Shown: positions 1 through 8,788 of the stretch, in pieces | Layout: every line of letters begins with the position of its first letter | How positions within the stretch are numbered: position 1 is the stretch's first letter | Assembly (NCBI GenBank): GCA_028866275.1 | Contig: JAGWIK010000012.1 | Location: 1 to 64,000 of the forward strand | DNA length: 64,000 nucleotides | Origin: Alphaproteobacteria bacterium | GTDB taxonomy: Bacteria; Pseudomonadota; Alphaproteobacteria; UBA9219 | Reading direction: 5' to 3' | Made by a program: the position numbers and the translations under genes | The notes under the pieces: generated by a model | Database searches by the model: none | The model's input: only the letters and a program-made list of their open reading frames with translations | Told to the model about the DNA's origin: nothing

Positions 1-679
1 CAAAATGCCGTTGCGGGATATTTTGCAACGCGGCCCATTCGTCGGCGGGGTTCAACGAACCCGAAAGCGGCAAAACGCCATGCAGTTTTACCCATGTTTC
101 GGTATCGAGGTTCCCCGCGACAGTCACCAATTCGGTTACATCATGCCGCCGCGCTGCAACCAGGGCGGCGATCGCGCCGCCGCCGGAATAGCCGACCAGC
201 ACGACATGGCTTGCTTTATACAAGCGTTTGATCGCGTCCACGGCTGTGGTTTCCGCTTCCACGACTTCCGGCGCGAAACGCCGGCTTGTCCACCATGTAT
301 CGTCACTGCACGCGGCTTCCCTCGCGCTTTCATACTGACAGGGCCGTGCGAGATAGGCCGCATCCGTGTTCTGCTTTAACGCCAGTTCCAGCCCGACCGG
401 CTCTTTGGGGGTGGGGTCGAAAGACGGCGTGGCCGGATCAAGCCATGCCAGCCCGTCGCCTTCGATATAAATAGTCACCGTATCGGCAGGAAAAATGTGC
501 CGCGGCAAAAAAGACTCAAGCCGAAATGCGCCGGTTTCTATCGTCCGGTGCGTCCAGCCGTTCTGTGCCGCCAGCGCATAAGCATGGCTGCTCCTGCTTT
601 CGCCGGAATAGGCGCAGCCGCCGAGCAGAAAGAGGGCGCATAAGACAGGCCCGATAAGCGTTCTTGTGATGTTGCGCAT
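1..679 (-). CDS. Lipoprotein alpha/beta hydrolase, 3' end beyond window
   Basis: This frame stays open from an ATG at 679 to the window edge, giving 226 visible residues. The N-terminus is a lipoprotein signal: a hydrophobic stretch at residues 7-20, then LLGGC with the lipidated Cys at 22. A nucleophile elbow GYSGGG has Ser165, and the upstream EGDG (residues 73-76) fits the oxyanion-strand region of alpha/beta hydrolases. The catalytic Asp and His would lie past the edge. It is probably an envelope-anchored esterase-like protein; the substrate is unknown. It is divergent from the autotransporter, sharing a 106-bp AT-richer spacer. No convincing Shine-Dalgarno is visible. The fold call is fairly safe, the function is not. 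Confidence 0.7.
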   Translation of the reverse strand, partial: MRNITRTLIGPVLCALFLLGGCAYSGESRSSHAYALAAQNGWTHRTIETGAFRLESFLPRHIFPADTVTIYIEGDGLAWLDPATPSFDPTPKEPVGLELALKQNTDAAYLARPCQYESAREAACSDDTWWTSRRFAPEVVEAETTAVDAIKRLYKASHVVLVGYSGGGAIAALVAARRHDVTELVTVAGNLDTETWVKLHGVLPLSGSLNPADEWAALQNIPQRHF

Positions 680-785
680 GACACAGGGGCATATTCAATT
701 GCAGTAAGGTTAACATTTCGCTTGACGAAATATGGCCAAAATATAGAAAAATACATAAAATCAAGGACAACAAGGATTCGCCATT

Positions 786-3431
786 ATGAGCGCCGCCGCC
801 GCCGGACCGAAAAAACAGACGGGTTGCGCCAATAATGCGCTGTTTTTAATGCCTGCCATGCTTTTGGGGCTGGCGGCCGCGCCCGCCTTTGCCGACGACA
901 ACATCACCGGCACCGTCGCCAGCCAGACGCTGGGGACGGGCGTGAACCTGACCGTCGAGAGCGGCGGTCTTATCTCCGACACTTCCTCTGCGAATGGCAT
1001 CAACGTAGTCGGCAGCCCCGCAGGCACGATCACAATCGGCAGCGGCGGCGAGGTCACATCGACCAATCATGGCATTGATATGAGGATCGGCTATTCGTCG
1101 GGCGCGATCACTGTTAATGGCACAATTAACTCCACGCTGCGCGGCATGGAGATTCTGGGGACGGTCGACGGCGGCATCTCCAATACGGGCGATGTTTACG
1201 GCGGCGGCCACGGCATCGAAATCACGAATAACGGTATCGTTAACGCCAACGGCAGCAATCAGGCTATCTACAATAGCGGCACAATTCAGGGCGGCACGAC
1301 TTTCGGAGATTCATCGGGCGTGCGTTTCGACGCGGCGCAGATCAACGGCAATATCGTCAATGCCAGCGGCGGCACGATTAAGGGGGGCGATTACGGCGTC
1401 AACCTGCAGGACTCGACGACCCTCAACGGCAGCATCCTCAACACGGGGAGCATCACCGGCACCGCGCTTGACGGCATCCTTGTTACCGGCCCTTCGACAA
1501 TCAGCGGCTCCATCACCAACAATGGCTCTATTTATGGCGGGGAAAACGGCATTACCGTGCAGGGCGCGTCCCATACCGGCAACATAGACAATTCCGGCAC
1601 CATCACCGGCGCCGCTACGGGGGTGAGCATCAACGCCAGCACCGTGGGCACCATCACCAATAATGCCGGGGGGAAAATCAGCGGCACCAGCTATGCGGTC
1701 AATATCACAAGCCCGGCATCCTCTGTCACCTTTAATAATTACGGCGAACTGGACGGCGCTATCAAGATTCAGGACACCATCTTGAATCTCGACAGCGGCA
1801 CCGTGGCCGCAGGGACTATCGGTGGCGCGGGTGGCATCGTGAATATCAACACCGGTCTCAGCACTACTTCCGATTATGGCGTGGCGGACGGGGCGTTAAG
1901 CCAGATCAATATCGCGTCGGGCCGGACTTTCTCGGCCATGGCCAACAATACCTTCGCCGCGACAACTTTTACCAACAACGGCACCTTCGGCATTAAAAGC
2001 GGCAACACCGTTACCGCCAGCGGCAACTATACGCAATCCTCGTCCGGCACCCTCAGCATCGGCGCGACGTCTGCTTCGAATTACGGCAAACTAAGCATCA
2101 GCGGCACCGGCACATTCGCATCCGGAACCGGCATCTATGTCAATGTCGCCAACAGCAATACGCTGAAGAATGGCGAAAGCCTTTTGAGCGTCGTCTCGGC
2201 GGGCACGCTGGACGCCAGCACTTTCAGCGTTACCGACAATAACGCGCTGGTCGATTTTACATCGCAGATCACCGGCAATCAGGTTAACCTCGTCGCGCAT
2301 GTGGCGACCCTCCAGCAGATCGTCAACCGGCAGGGCAATGCTGCGGCCGGTGGCGCGGGCGGCGCGCTCGATCAGATCATCGCCGGTAATCCCGGCGGCG
2401 ATATGAACAACGTCGTCAACACGCTGACCTCGCTCGGTTCGCAACAGGCCGTTTCCAAGGCCGTAAGCCAGACCTTGCCGGTGCTGACGGGCGGTTCGAC
2501 CACGGCCATCATGCAGACGATGGACACGACCAGCCAGATCATTCAGGCGCGGCAGGAAGAAAATCTCGGCCTCTCGTCGGGCGACGATTTCGTGACCAGC
2601 AATCAATGGTGGTTCAAGCCTTTCGGCACATGGTCGAACCAAAGCGACAAAAACGGCGTCACCGGCTTCGGGGCCGACACTTTCGGCATGATCGGCGGCG
2701 CGGACGGCGTGGTGTCCGACAACTGGCGGCTTGGCGCCGCTTTCGCCTATGCCAACAGCAATATCAACAGCAATGACGGGCTGAACGGCCTCGATGTCAA
2801 CAGCTATCAGGGCATCCTTTACGGCAGCTATCGCATCGATCCGAAAACAGAAATCAATCTTCAGGCCGATTCCGGCGTCAACGCCAACGACAGTTCGCGC
2901 ACGATCAATTTCGGCGGGCTTGACCGCATCGCCAAGGGCAATTTCGACAGCTATGCCTTCCATCTGGGCGCGGGCATCGGGCATACCTATGACGTATCCG
3001 ATATGCTGGACGACACCACGCTGACGCCTTCGGTGCGGGTCGATTACGGCCTCATCGCCAACGACAGTTATACCGAAACCGGCGCGGATGCTTTGAATCT
3101 GCATGTGAATTCACAGACCACCAATCAATTCATTCCGGCGATCGGCGCGAAGTTGAATCATGACTTCGCCAAGGGGGTTTCGGGGGCTGTCGATGCGGGT
3201 CTGGGTTATGATACGCTGAATGGTCGGAACTCTGTGACATCCACCTATGTCGGCGGCGGCCCCGCTTTCACGACCGATGGATTGACGCCATCGCCGTGGG
3301 TCGTTCGCACAGGCCTTGGCCTGACTTATAAACCCGACGACAGCTATGACATGACCCTGCGTTACGACCGCGAGGATCGCGGCGGGTTTGATTCCCAGAC
3401 CGCTTCGTTGAAACTCCGCGTTCCATTCTAG
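786..3431 (+). CDS. Type V (autotransporter) outer-membrane protein
   Basis: This 881-residue protein has a signal peptide (hydrophobic core about residues 18-34, cleavage likely after AFA at 34-36). A passenger at about 37-600 is made of degenerate Gly/Asn/Thr/Ser-rich repeats of roughly 20-25 residues (variants of NxGxIxG), as expected for a right-handed beta-helix. The last 265 or so residues are an autotransporter beta-domain with alternating amphipathic strands, ending in RVPF with the terminal Phe recognised by the BAM machinery. The passenger is exported through the barrel and is likely surface exposed; its role (adhesion, autoaggregation) cannot be read. No protease catalytic motif was seen. 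The gene appears to be monocistronic. Confidence 0.88.
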   Translation: MSAAAAGPKKQTGCANNALFLMPAMLLGLAAAPAFADDNITGTVASQTLGTGVNLTVESGGLISDTSSANGINVVGSPAGTITIGSGGEVTSTNHGIDMRIGYSSGAITVNGTINSTLRGMEILGTVDGGISNTGDVYGGGHGIEITNNGIVNANGSNQAIYNSGTIQGGTTFGDSSGVRFDAAQINGNIVNASGGTIKGGDYGVNLQDSTTLNGSILNTGSITGTALDGILVTGPSTISGSITNNGSIYGGENGITVQGASHTGNIDNSGTITGAATGVSINASTVGTITNNAGGKISGTSYAVNITSPASSVTFNNYGELDGAIKIQDTILNLDSGTVAAGTIGGAGGIVNINTGLSTTSDYGVADGALSQINIASGRTFSAMANNTFAATTFTNNGTFGIKSGNTVTASGNYTQSSSGTLSIGATSASNYGKLSISGTGTFASGTGIYVNVANSNTLKNGESLLSVVSAGTLDASTFSVTDNNALVDFTSQITGNQVNLVAHVATLQQIVNRQGNAAAGGAGGALDQIIAGNPGGDMNNVVNTLTSLGSQQAVSKAVSQTLPVLTGGSTTAIMQTMDTTSQIIQARQEENLGLSSGDDFVTSNQWWFKPFGTWSNQSDKNGVTGFGADTFGMIGGADGVVSDNWRLGAAFAYANSNINSNDGLNGLDVNSYQGILYGSYRIDPKTEINLQADSGVNANDSSRTINFGGLDRIAKGNFDSYAFHLGAGIGHTYDVSDMLDDTTLTPSVRVDYGLIANDSYTETGADALNLHVNSQTTNQFIPAIGAKLNHDFAKGVSGAVDAGLGYDTLNGRNSVTSTYVGGGPAFTTDGLTPSPWVVRTGLGLTYKPDDSYDMTLRYDREDRGGFDSQTASLKLRVPF

Positions 3432-3519
3432 GCATATAAAAAGATTGATCTTTCGGGGCCGATTTGACCTTGGCGGCAAGCGGGGCTATTTACTCCTATC
3501 TTCATCGGAGGGAAATGCC

Positions 3520-4308
3520 ATGCGTCTTGAAAACAAAGTTGCCATTGTCACAGGCGCTGCCAGCGGTATCGGCAAGCAGATCGCGCTGACTTATGTTCAG
3601 GCGGGCGCAAAAGTCGCCATCGCCGATCTTAACCTCGACGCCGCCAACGCCACGGCCAGGGAATTTGAATCCATCGGCGGCAAAGGCGCCGCCATCGGCG
3701 TCGCCATGGATGTTACCAACGAAGCGCAGGTCAATGAACAGGTCGACAAGGTTGCCGCGCAATATGGCCGGCTTGATATTCTGGTCAGCAATGCCGGCAT
3801 CCAGACCATAGCGCCGATCGACGAGTTTGAATTTTCGAAATGGAAGCAGCTGCTTTCCATCCATCTGGACGGCGCGTTTCTGACGACGCGCGCGGCGTTG
3901 CGCCATATGTACAAATTCGGCAACGGCGGCAGCGTCATCTATATGGGGTCGGTGCATTCCAAGGAAGCTTCGCTTCTCAAAGCGCCCTATGTCACGGCCA
4001 AGCACGGCCTTATCGGGCTTGCCAAAGTCGTGGCCAAGGAAGGCGCCAAGCATGGCGTGCGCGCCAATGTCATATGCCCCGGTTTCGTGCGGACGCCGCT
4101 CGTCGACAAACAAATTCCCGAACAGGCCAAGGAGCTGGGCATTTCCGAACAGGAAGTCATCAAGAACATCATGCTTAAAGACACGGTCGACGGTGAATTC
4201 ACCACGGTGCAGGATGTCGCCGACGCCGCGTTGTTCTTCGCGGCCTTCGGCAGCAACGCCCTTACCGGCCAGTCGCTGGTCGTCAGCCATGGCTGGTTCA
4301 TGCAATAA
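3520..4308 (+). CDS. bdhA: 3-hydroxybutyrate dehydrogenase (SDR family)
   Basis: This 262-residue classical short-chain dehydrogenase interconverts 3-hydroxybutyrate and acetoacetate with NAD. The nucleotide-binding glycine motif TGAASGIG is at residues 11-18, NAG at 91-93, and the catalytic Ser144, Tyr157 and Lys161 are present (YVTAK). The stretch around [21 protein letters not shown] and the C-terminal [10 protein letters not shown] are typical of D-3-hydroxybutyrate dehydrogenases. The start at 3520 is chosen because a GGAGGGAA ribosome site precedes it; an in-frame start 75 nt upstream has no such support. A patatin gene follows 17 nt downstream, a pairing seen in PHB-metabolising proteobacteria. 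Confidence 0.9.
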   Translation: MRLENKVAIVTGAASGIGKQIALTYVQAGAKVAIADLNLDAANATAREFESIGGKGAAIGVAMDVTNEAQVNEQVDKVAAQYGRLDILVSNAGIQTIAPIDEFEFSKWKQLLSIHLDGAFLTTRAALRHMYKFGNGGSVIYMGSVHSKEASLLKAPYVTAKHGLIGLAKVVAKEGAKHGVRANVICPGFVRTPLVDKQIPEQAKELGISEQEVIKNIMLKDTVDGEFTTVQDVADAALFFAAFGSNALTGQSLVVSHGWFMQ

Positions 4309-4325
4309 CGCGAAAGCCTTTACCC

Positions 4326-5489
4326 ATGCACGATATGCCGTATCCGCGCGTCAAGCCGCCCATGCAGAGAGAGCGTCCGCCGTTTGAATGCATCGCTCTG
4401 GTTTTGCAGGGCGGCGGCGCGCTCGGCGCCTATCAGGGCGGCGTCTATCAGGCGCTGTCCGAGGCCGGCATTCAACCCGATTGGGTTGCGGGCATTTCCA
4501 TCGGCGCCATCAATTCTGCGCTGATCGCCGGTAACGCGCCGGAACAGCGCGTCGAAAAATTGCGCGCCTTTTGGGAGTCCATCACCATCCCGCAGCATGT
4601 CGATATATCGGCCTTTATGCACGGCGATCTGGCGCATGGCGCCGTCAACCAGATGTATGCCGGCGTTTCCGTGATGCAGGGCATACAGGGTTTTTTCAAG
4701 CCGCGCATGGTGTCGCCATGGCTGTGCCCGTCGGGTTCTGTGGGGGCGACCAGCTTTTTCGATACATCGCCGTTAAAATCGACCCTCGAACGGTTTGTCG
4801 ATTTCGACCGGATCAATAACGACGGCATGCGGTTCAGTGTCGGCGCGGTCAATGTCCGTAACGGCAATTTTGTCTATTTCGACAATGCGCGTTATACTAT
4901 TGCGCCGGAACATATCATGGCCAGCGGCGCGTTGCCGCCCGGGTTTCCGCCCGTGGAAATTGAAGGTGAACTTTACTGGGACGGCGGCCTTGTTTCCAAC
5001 ACGCCGCTCGAATGGGTTTTGAGCAGCTTGCCGCAAAAAGACACGCTCGCTTTTCAGGTCGATTTATGGAGCGCGCGCGGTAGCGTGCCCCGCGACATGT
5101 CGCAAGTGCTGACGCGGCAGAAGGAAATCCAGTATTCAAGCCGCACCCGCGCCAGCACCGACCGGTTCCGCGCGCTGCAAAAAAGACGCTATGCCATCGC
5201 CAATCTGCTCGACAAGATGCCGGACGAATTGAAATCGTCGCCGGATGCCCAATTGCTGCATCCGGTTGCGGTGCGCAAGGTCTATAATATCGTCGAGCTT
5301 ATTTATCATTCGCAGGATTACGAAGGCGACTTCAAAGATTACGAATTCTCGCGCGCGAGCATGGAAAATCACTGGCAGGCGGGCTACTACGACACGGTGC
5401 GGACATTGCGTCACGAATCCGTTCTCAAACGCCCAGAAAACGGCGAAAGCGTTCAAACATTTGATATGTCACGCGACGGCAAGGGGTGA
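4326..5489 (+). CDS. Patatin-like phospholipase with DUF3734-type C-terminus
   Basis: A 387-residue serine acyl hydrolase. The oxyanion loop GGGALGAYQGG begins at residue 29, the nucleophile elbow GISIG carries Ser58, and the dyad Asp219 is in DGG. The C-terminal third, rich in charged residues (RQKEIQYSSRTRAS onward), matches the extension found in patatins linked to polyhydroxybutyrate genes. It would cleave lipid or polyester acyl bonds. It probably shares an operon with the upstream hydroxybutyrate dehydrogenase (17-nt gap), which suggests a role in storage-polymer or membrane-lipid turnover. The start could instead be the Met at residue 4; neither has a strong ribosome site. Confidence 0.85.
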   Translation: MHDMPYPRVKPPMQRERPPFECIALVLQGGGALGAYQGGVYQALSEAGIQPDWVAGISIGAINSALIAGNAPEQRVEKLRAFWESITIPQHVDISAFMHGDLAHGAVNQMYAGVSVMQGIQGFFKPRMVSPWLCPSGSVGATSFFDTSPLKSTLERFVDFDRINNDGMRFSVGAVNVRNGNFVYFDNARYTIAPEHIMASGALPPGFPPVEIEGELYWDGGLVSNTPLEWVLSSLPQKDTLAFQVDLWSARGSVPRDMSQVLTRQKEIQYSSRTRASTDRFRALQKRRYAIANLLDKMPDELKSSPDAQLLHPVAVRKVYNIVELIYHSQDYEGDFKDYEFSRASMENHWQAGYYDTVRTLRHESVLKRPENGESVQTFDMSRDGKG

Positions 5490-5579
5490 TTTATCTGGGC
5501 GGGGTGCCGGCACTTCGTTCCTTTATTTCAATACAAGAAAGCCGAAAACAAAAAACCGCAACGACACAAAGAGGTTCCC

Positions 5580-6611
5580 ATGGAGTTCCGTCAATTTGGT
5601 CATTCCGGCCTTAAAGTGCCCGTCCTCAGCTTCGGCACCGGCACGTTTGGCGGCCGCGGCGAGATGTTTGCGAAATGGGGCAAAACGGATGTTCAGGAAG
5701 CGACGCGTCTGGTCGATATTTGTCTCGAACACGGGCTTAATTTTTTCGATACTGCGGATATTTATTCGCAAGGCGCGAGCGAGGAAATCCTCGGCGCCGC
5801 CATCAAGGGGCGCAGATCCGACGTCCTGATTTCGACCAAGGCGACGTTTGCCTTCGGCGACGGGCCGAATGACAAGGGATCGTCGCGCTACCACCTCGTC
5901 AAAGCCTGCGAAGCCAGCCTTAAACGCCTCGGCACCGATCACATCGACATTTATTTCATGCATGGGTTCGATGCGTTGACGCCGGTCGAGGAAACGCTGG
6001 GCGCGCTCGATGATCTTATCCGCGCGGGTAAAATACGTTATATCGGTTGTTCGAATTTTTCGGGGTGGCATGTGATGAAATCGCTGGCCGTGTCTGAAAA
6101 ATACGGCCTCGCGCGCTATGCCGTCTATCAAGGATATTATTCGCTGATCGGACGCGATTACGAGGAAGAACTGATGCCGCTCGGGCTTGACCAGAAACTG
6201 GGCCTTATGGTCTGGAGCCCGTTGGGGTGGGGGCGCCTGACAGGAAAAATGCGGCGTGGACAGAAGCCATCCGAAGGCCGCATCGCTCAGGGCGGTGCCG
6301 CCGCCGGGCCGCAGGTCGATGATGAGTATTTATACAAGGTCGTCGATGCGATCGATGCGGTGGCGCAGGAAACCGGCAAGACCGTGGCGCAGGTGGCGCT
6401 GAACTGGCTTTTGCAACGGCCGACGGTTTGCAACATTGTCGTCGGGGCGCGCAACGAGGAACAACTCAGGCAGAATCTGGGGGCTATCGGCTGGAATCTG
6501 ACGGCCGATCAGGTTGCCAGACTTGATGCGGCCAGTGCCTGCATGCCGCCTTATCCCTATTGGCATCAACGCGGTTTTGCCGATCGCAACCCACCGGCGG
6601 TCGCGCGCTGA
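5580..6611 (+). CDS. Aldo/keto reductase
   Basis: A 343-residue (alpha/beta)8 NADPH-dependent oxidoreductase. The catalytic Asp57 and Tyr62 lie in FFDTADIYSQGASE, the Lys in STKATF, and the His in YFMHGFD. The cofactor-side motif GCSNFSGW and the late IVVGARNEEQL segment complete the family pattern. It resembles the YajO/Tas-like subgroup that reduces small aldehydes or ketones; the physiological substrate cannot be inferred. A purine-rich AAGAGG lies just before the ATG. The 90-nt gap from the patatin leaves it open whether they are cotranscribed. Confidence 0.87.
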   Translation: MEFRQFGHSGLKVPVLSFGTGTFGGRGEMFAKWGKTDVQEATRLVDICLEHGLNFFDTADIYSQGASEEILGAAIKGRRSDVLISTKATFAFGDGPNDKGSSRYHLVKACEASLKRLGTDHIDIYFMHGFDALTPVEETLGALDDLIRAGKIRYIGCSNFSGWHVMKSLAVSEKYGLARYAVYQGYYSLIGRDYEEELMPLGLDQKLGLMVWSPLGWGRLTGKMRRGQKPSEGRIAQGGAAAGPQVDDEYLYKVVDAIDAVAQETGKTVAQVALNWLLQRPTVCNIVVGARNEEQLRQNLGAIGWNLTADQVARLDAASACMPPYPYWHQRGFADRNPPAVAR

Positions 6612-7140
6612 CCGTTGTTGCCGCACGCATCGTCGACGCGGGCGCTGCGCGTGACGCGATATGTTGTTGCGGTCCTTAAGGCGAATCGACACCGATCGGG
6701 CTTGGAAAGAGGGGGGATCGTCAATGCGTCCGCCGGTTTTATCGTTACCTGTCGCAACGACGGGTTGCGTGGCTGCCGCGTTTATTCCACCCATGATTTT
6801 GGTTTGCAAAATCAGAACGTTGTCAGGGGTTAATATGCACAGAAATTTTTCCAAAATGACGTTTCTTTTGCAACGCGCTGTTGACTCCTGCAACTGAACT
6901 GAATGATAATTCACCCATTATGAAGGCTCATAAAAAGTTGTGTGCGCGGGTGCGCTTGTGCATACGACTCTGTGCGGGGACCGAAAGAAATTCGATAACC
7001 CTGCCTGCCTAAACGATCCCCCAAATAGCTGTTCGGCTTAACGGACAATCTGCTCTGCATCGCTCACGGTGAGCGGTAGCGCTTCCCTGTGCGCATAAAC
7101 AGAATGATTACTGCTGTCTTTATTCAAGGAGAATTCTTAT
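6612..7140. other. Non-coding gap, 529 bp
   Basis: No gene is supported here. Short open frames on both strands lack ribosome sites and protein-like composition. The only structure noted is a perfect 7-bp inverted repeat at 7061-7075. The last bases hold an AAGGAGA ribosome site for the next gene. It separates the metabolic genes to the left from the accessory block to the right, so it probably contains that block's promoter. Confidence 0.6.
7061..7075. promoter_or_regulatory. Perfect inverted repeat, possible operator
   Basis: CGCTCAC is followed after one base by its exact reverse complement GTGAGCG. It lies 65 bp before the first gene of the accessory block. No poly-T follows, so it does not look like a terminator. 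A repressor or activator site is possible; chance is not excluded. Confidence 0.3.
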
Positions 7141-7590
7141 ATGTTTCCCAAGCTGGTCGTCAGCAAGACACTTGAACCCCTTCCCCCTGCGGCGAATGAC
7201 AACCTTAAAGCCCCTATCGTCGTCTCCATCCTAGTCGAATGGGAGGATGCAAAAAACATAACAAGAGGGTTTGTCAGCAGGATAAAAGATTCTGCCAACC
7301 TTTCTCGCGAAAGATGTGAGGGCATCGCCCACAGTTCGGCGTATCTGCGTTTGCCCCAGCTTTTGAAGCGCGCGCCAAGAAACAAGCCTTTGATCGTCGC
7401 GTTGCAGATAGCCCGGCCGAGCGAGGGCCTTATGGAAGAAAAACCCGTCGCCACTTTGCCGCCGGACGCCACGCCGGAAGACATCGCGAATCTGACAAAT
7501 AAAATGCATGGCGAGATGCGGGCGCGGTTGTCAGGCAATTATGGCCGAGGCCCTTCGCCTTCGCCTGCGCCGGTCAAGGGGGTTTCCTGA
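7141..7590 (+). CDS. Hypothetical protein, 149 aa
   Basis: I do not recognise this protein. It is soluble, with no signal or membrane segment. The N-terminus holds PPAANDN (residues 15-21), a short motif that recurs in other proteins of this block. The centre has a beta-strand-like IVVSILVEW followed by basic helical stretches, and the C-terminus is Pro/Ser rich and probably disordered. An AAGGAGA ribosome site precedes the ATG. It is the first gene of a same-strand run reaching 21.5 kb; the next gene starts 49 nt later. Confidence 0.6.
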   Translation: MFPKLVVSKTLEPLPPAANDNLKAPIVVSILVEWEDAKNITRGFVSRIKDSANLSRERCEGIAHSSAYLRLPQLLKRAPRNKPLIVALQIARPSEGLMEEKPVATLPPDATPEDIANLTNKMHGEMRARLSGNYGRGPSPSPAPVKGVS

Positions 7591-7639
7591 TGCATCCGGC
7601 GACGGCTGATTTTTTTATCACGACGTTCGGAGGGACTTC

Positions 7640-8788
7640 ATGTCCAAGCCAAGTATATTGATACCTGTCGGATTGCCCGGAGCCGGTCTTCACGGCGTTG
7701 GTTTTGTTCCGTGCAGGGGAAGCGACGCCACGCATCAAAAAATCGAGATGTTGGCTCAGGCCATGCGCGGTCTCGATATGGATGTGGCGGTGGCGCCCAT
7801 CGATGCCGCCGCGTCTTATCAGAAAGTGGATATGGTGATTTTTCCGCTGGCTGCCGATACGCTCGACTCCCCGGCCGCGTTCCGGGATGTGGAGAGGCTT
7901 TATCATATCCCCGCCGGTTTGCGCGTCGGATTGGTGGGGGGAAGTTTTGAAGCCCTGAACTGGCCGCGCCGGGCAGGAACGGCCAATGATAATATGGCCG
8001 CCGATCATGATGCGGGCCTGATTCCTCCGCTCGATGCGATGGTTGTTCTCGGCGACGAACGGCTGGTCAAATTGCCCGCCGCCGTTTGCCGCCGGATGGG
8101 CGCGGCCCATATACATTTTGTCGGCTATGCGTCACGGGATGATTGGGCGGGCATATCGCCGCCGCAAAGCCGGATCGGGGCTGCGCCCGCGCCGGTTATT
8201 GTACATGCCGACAACCCCGATGTCATGGCGGCGGTCGCCGAGGCCTGGCCTTCGACACAGATGGGGCTCATAGGCCGTCCCTGGCATTTTCTTTTCAGGG
8301 ACGCACCGGATCATTCATCCGCGCACAGGTGGTTGCGGCTCGCGTTCGAAATCAGCCGCGACCGCGTAGAAGCACAGCGGGCTGCGTCCGGCTGCTCGTT
8401 TCAGGATGAGCTGAGGGGGGCGTCGAGAGACGAGTTGCGCGACCTGTTGCGCCGCGCCGCGCTTTCAATTTCTTCGGCGGAGCCTGAACGCATCAAGGAC
8501 GCCCTTGCCGCCGCGCGCGTTCGCAGACAGGGCCGTCCTTTGTTGATGCCGGTTGACGCGGTACAGCGCCAATATTGCGCGCAGCTGCAAAAATTGGAAG
8601 CTGCGGCGGTTGTGGGCTTTGAACCGAGAAAGAGAGATTTGGCCGCCGCGATCGATCGCGCATTCGACAGCGCATTCGATACTGGCCCCGCTGTGCCGGT
8701 TCGTTTTGCCACGGTTGAAGACGTCGCCGGATTCTTGCGCGACATGGGCCGCGCAAGACTGCCCAAACCGAGGATGGCGCAGCCATGA
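7640..8788 (+). CDS. Hypothetical protein, 382 aa
   Basis: This protein is not recognised. The N-terminal half shows alternating hydrophobic strands and Gly turns (SILIPVGLPGAG, DMVIFPLAAD, LRVGLVGGSF, AMVVLGDERLV), suggesting a Rossmann-like alpha/beta fold. The C-terminal third is helical and rich in Arg, Glu and Ala. A TANDN element occurs near residue 115. A GGAGGG ribosome site supports the start. Its TGA overlaps the next gene's ATG by four bases (ATGA), so it is translationally coupled to the glycosyltransferase-sulfotransferase fusion and may act in the same surface modification. Confidence 0.65.
   Translation: MSKPSILIPVGLPGAGLHGVGFVPCRGSDATHQKIEMLAQAMRGLDMDVAVAPIDAAASYQKVDMVIFPLAADTLDSPAAFRDVERLYHIPAGLRVGLVGGSFEALNWPRRAGTANDNMAADHDAGLIPPLDAMVVLGDERLVKLPAAVCRRMGAAHIHFVGYASRDDWAGISPPQSRIGAAPAPVIVHADNPDVMAAVAEAWPSTQMGLIGRPWHFLFRDAPDHSSAHRWLRLAFEISRDRVEAQRAASGCSFQDELRGASRDELRDLLRRAALSISSAEPERIKDALAAARVRRQGRPLLMPVDAVQRQYCAQLQKLEAAAVVGFEPRKRDLAAAIDRAFDSAFDTGPAVPVRFATVEDVAGFLRDMGRARLPKPRMAQP

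Noticed and set aside
722-750. TTGACG followed by TATAGA as a promoter for the autotransporter
   Set aside because: The spacing is only 14 bp and no better -10 is found at 16-18 bp; too weak to annotate.
1150-1700. Regularly spaced similar units, initially suspected as a DNA repeat or CRISPR
   Set aside because: The units vary at DNA level and encode beta-helix turns of the autotransporter passenger; no constant repeat with unique spacers.
2091-3104. 337-codon minus-strand frame
   Set aside because: It lies antisense to the autotransporter barrel; no ribosome site and low-complexity composition.
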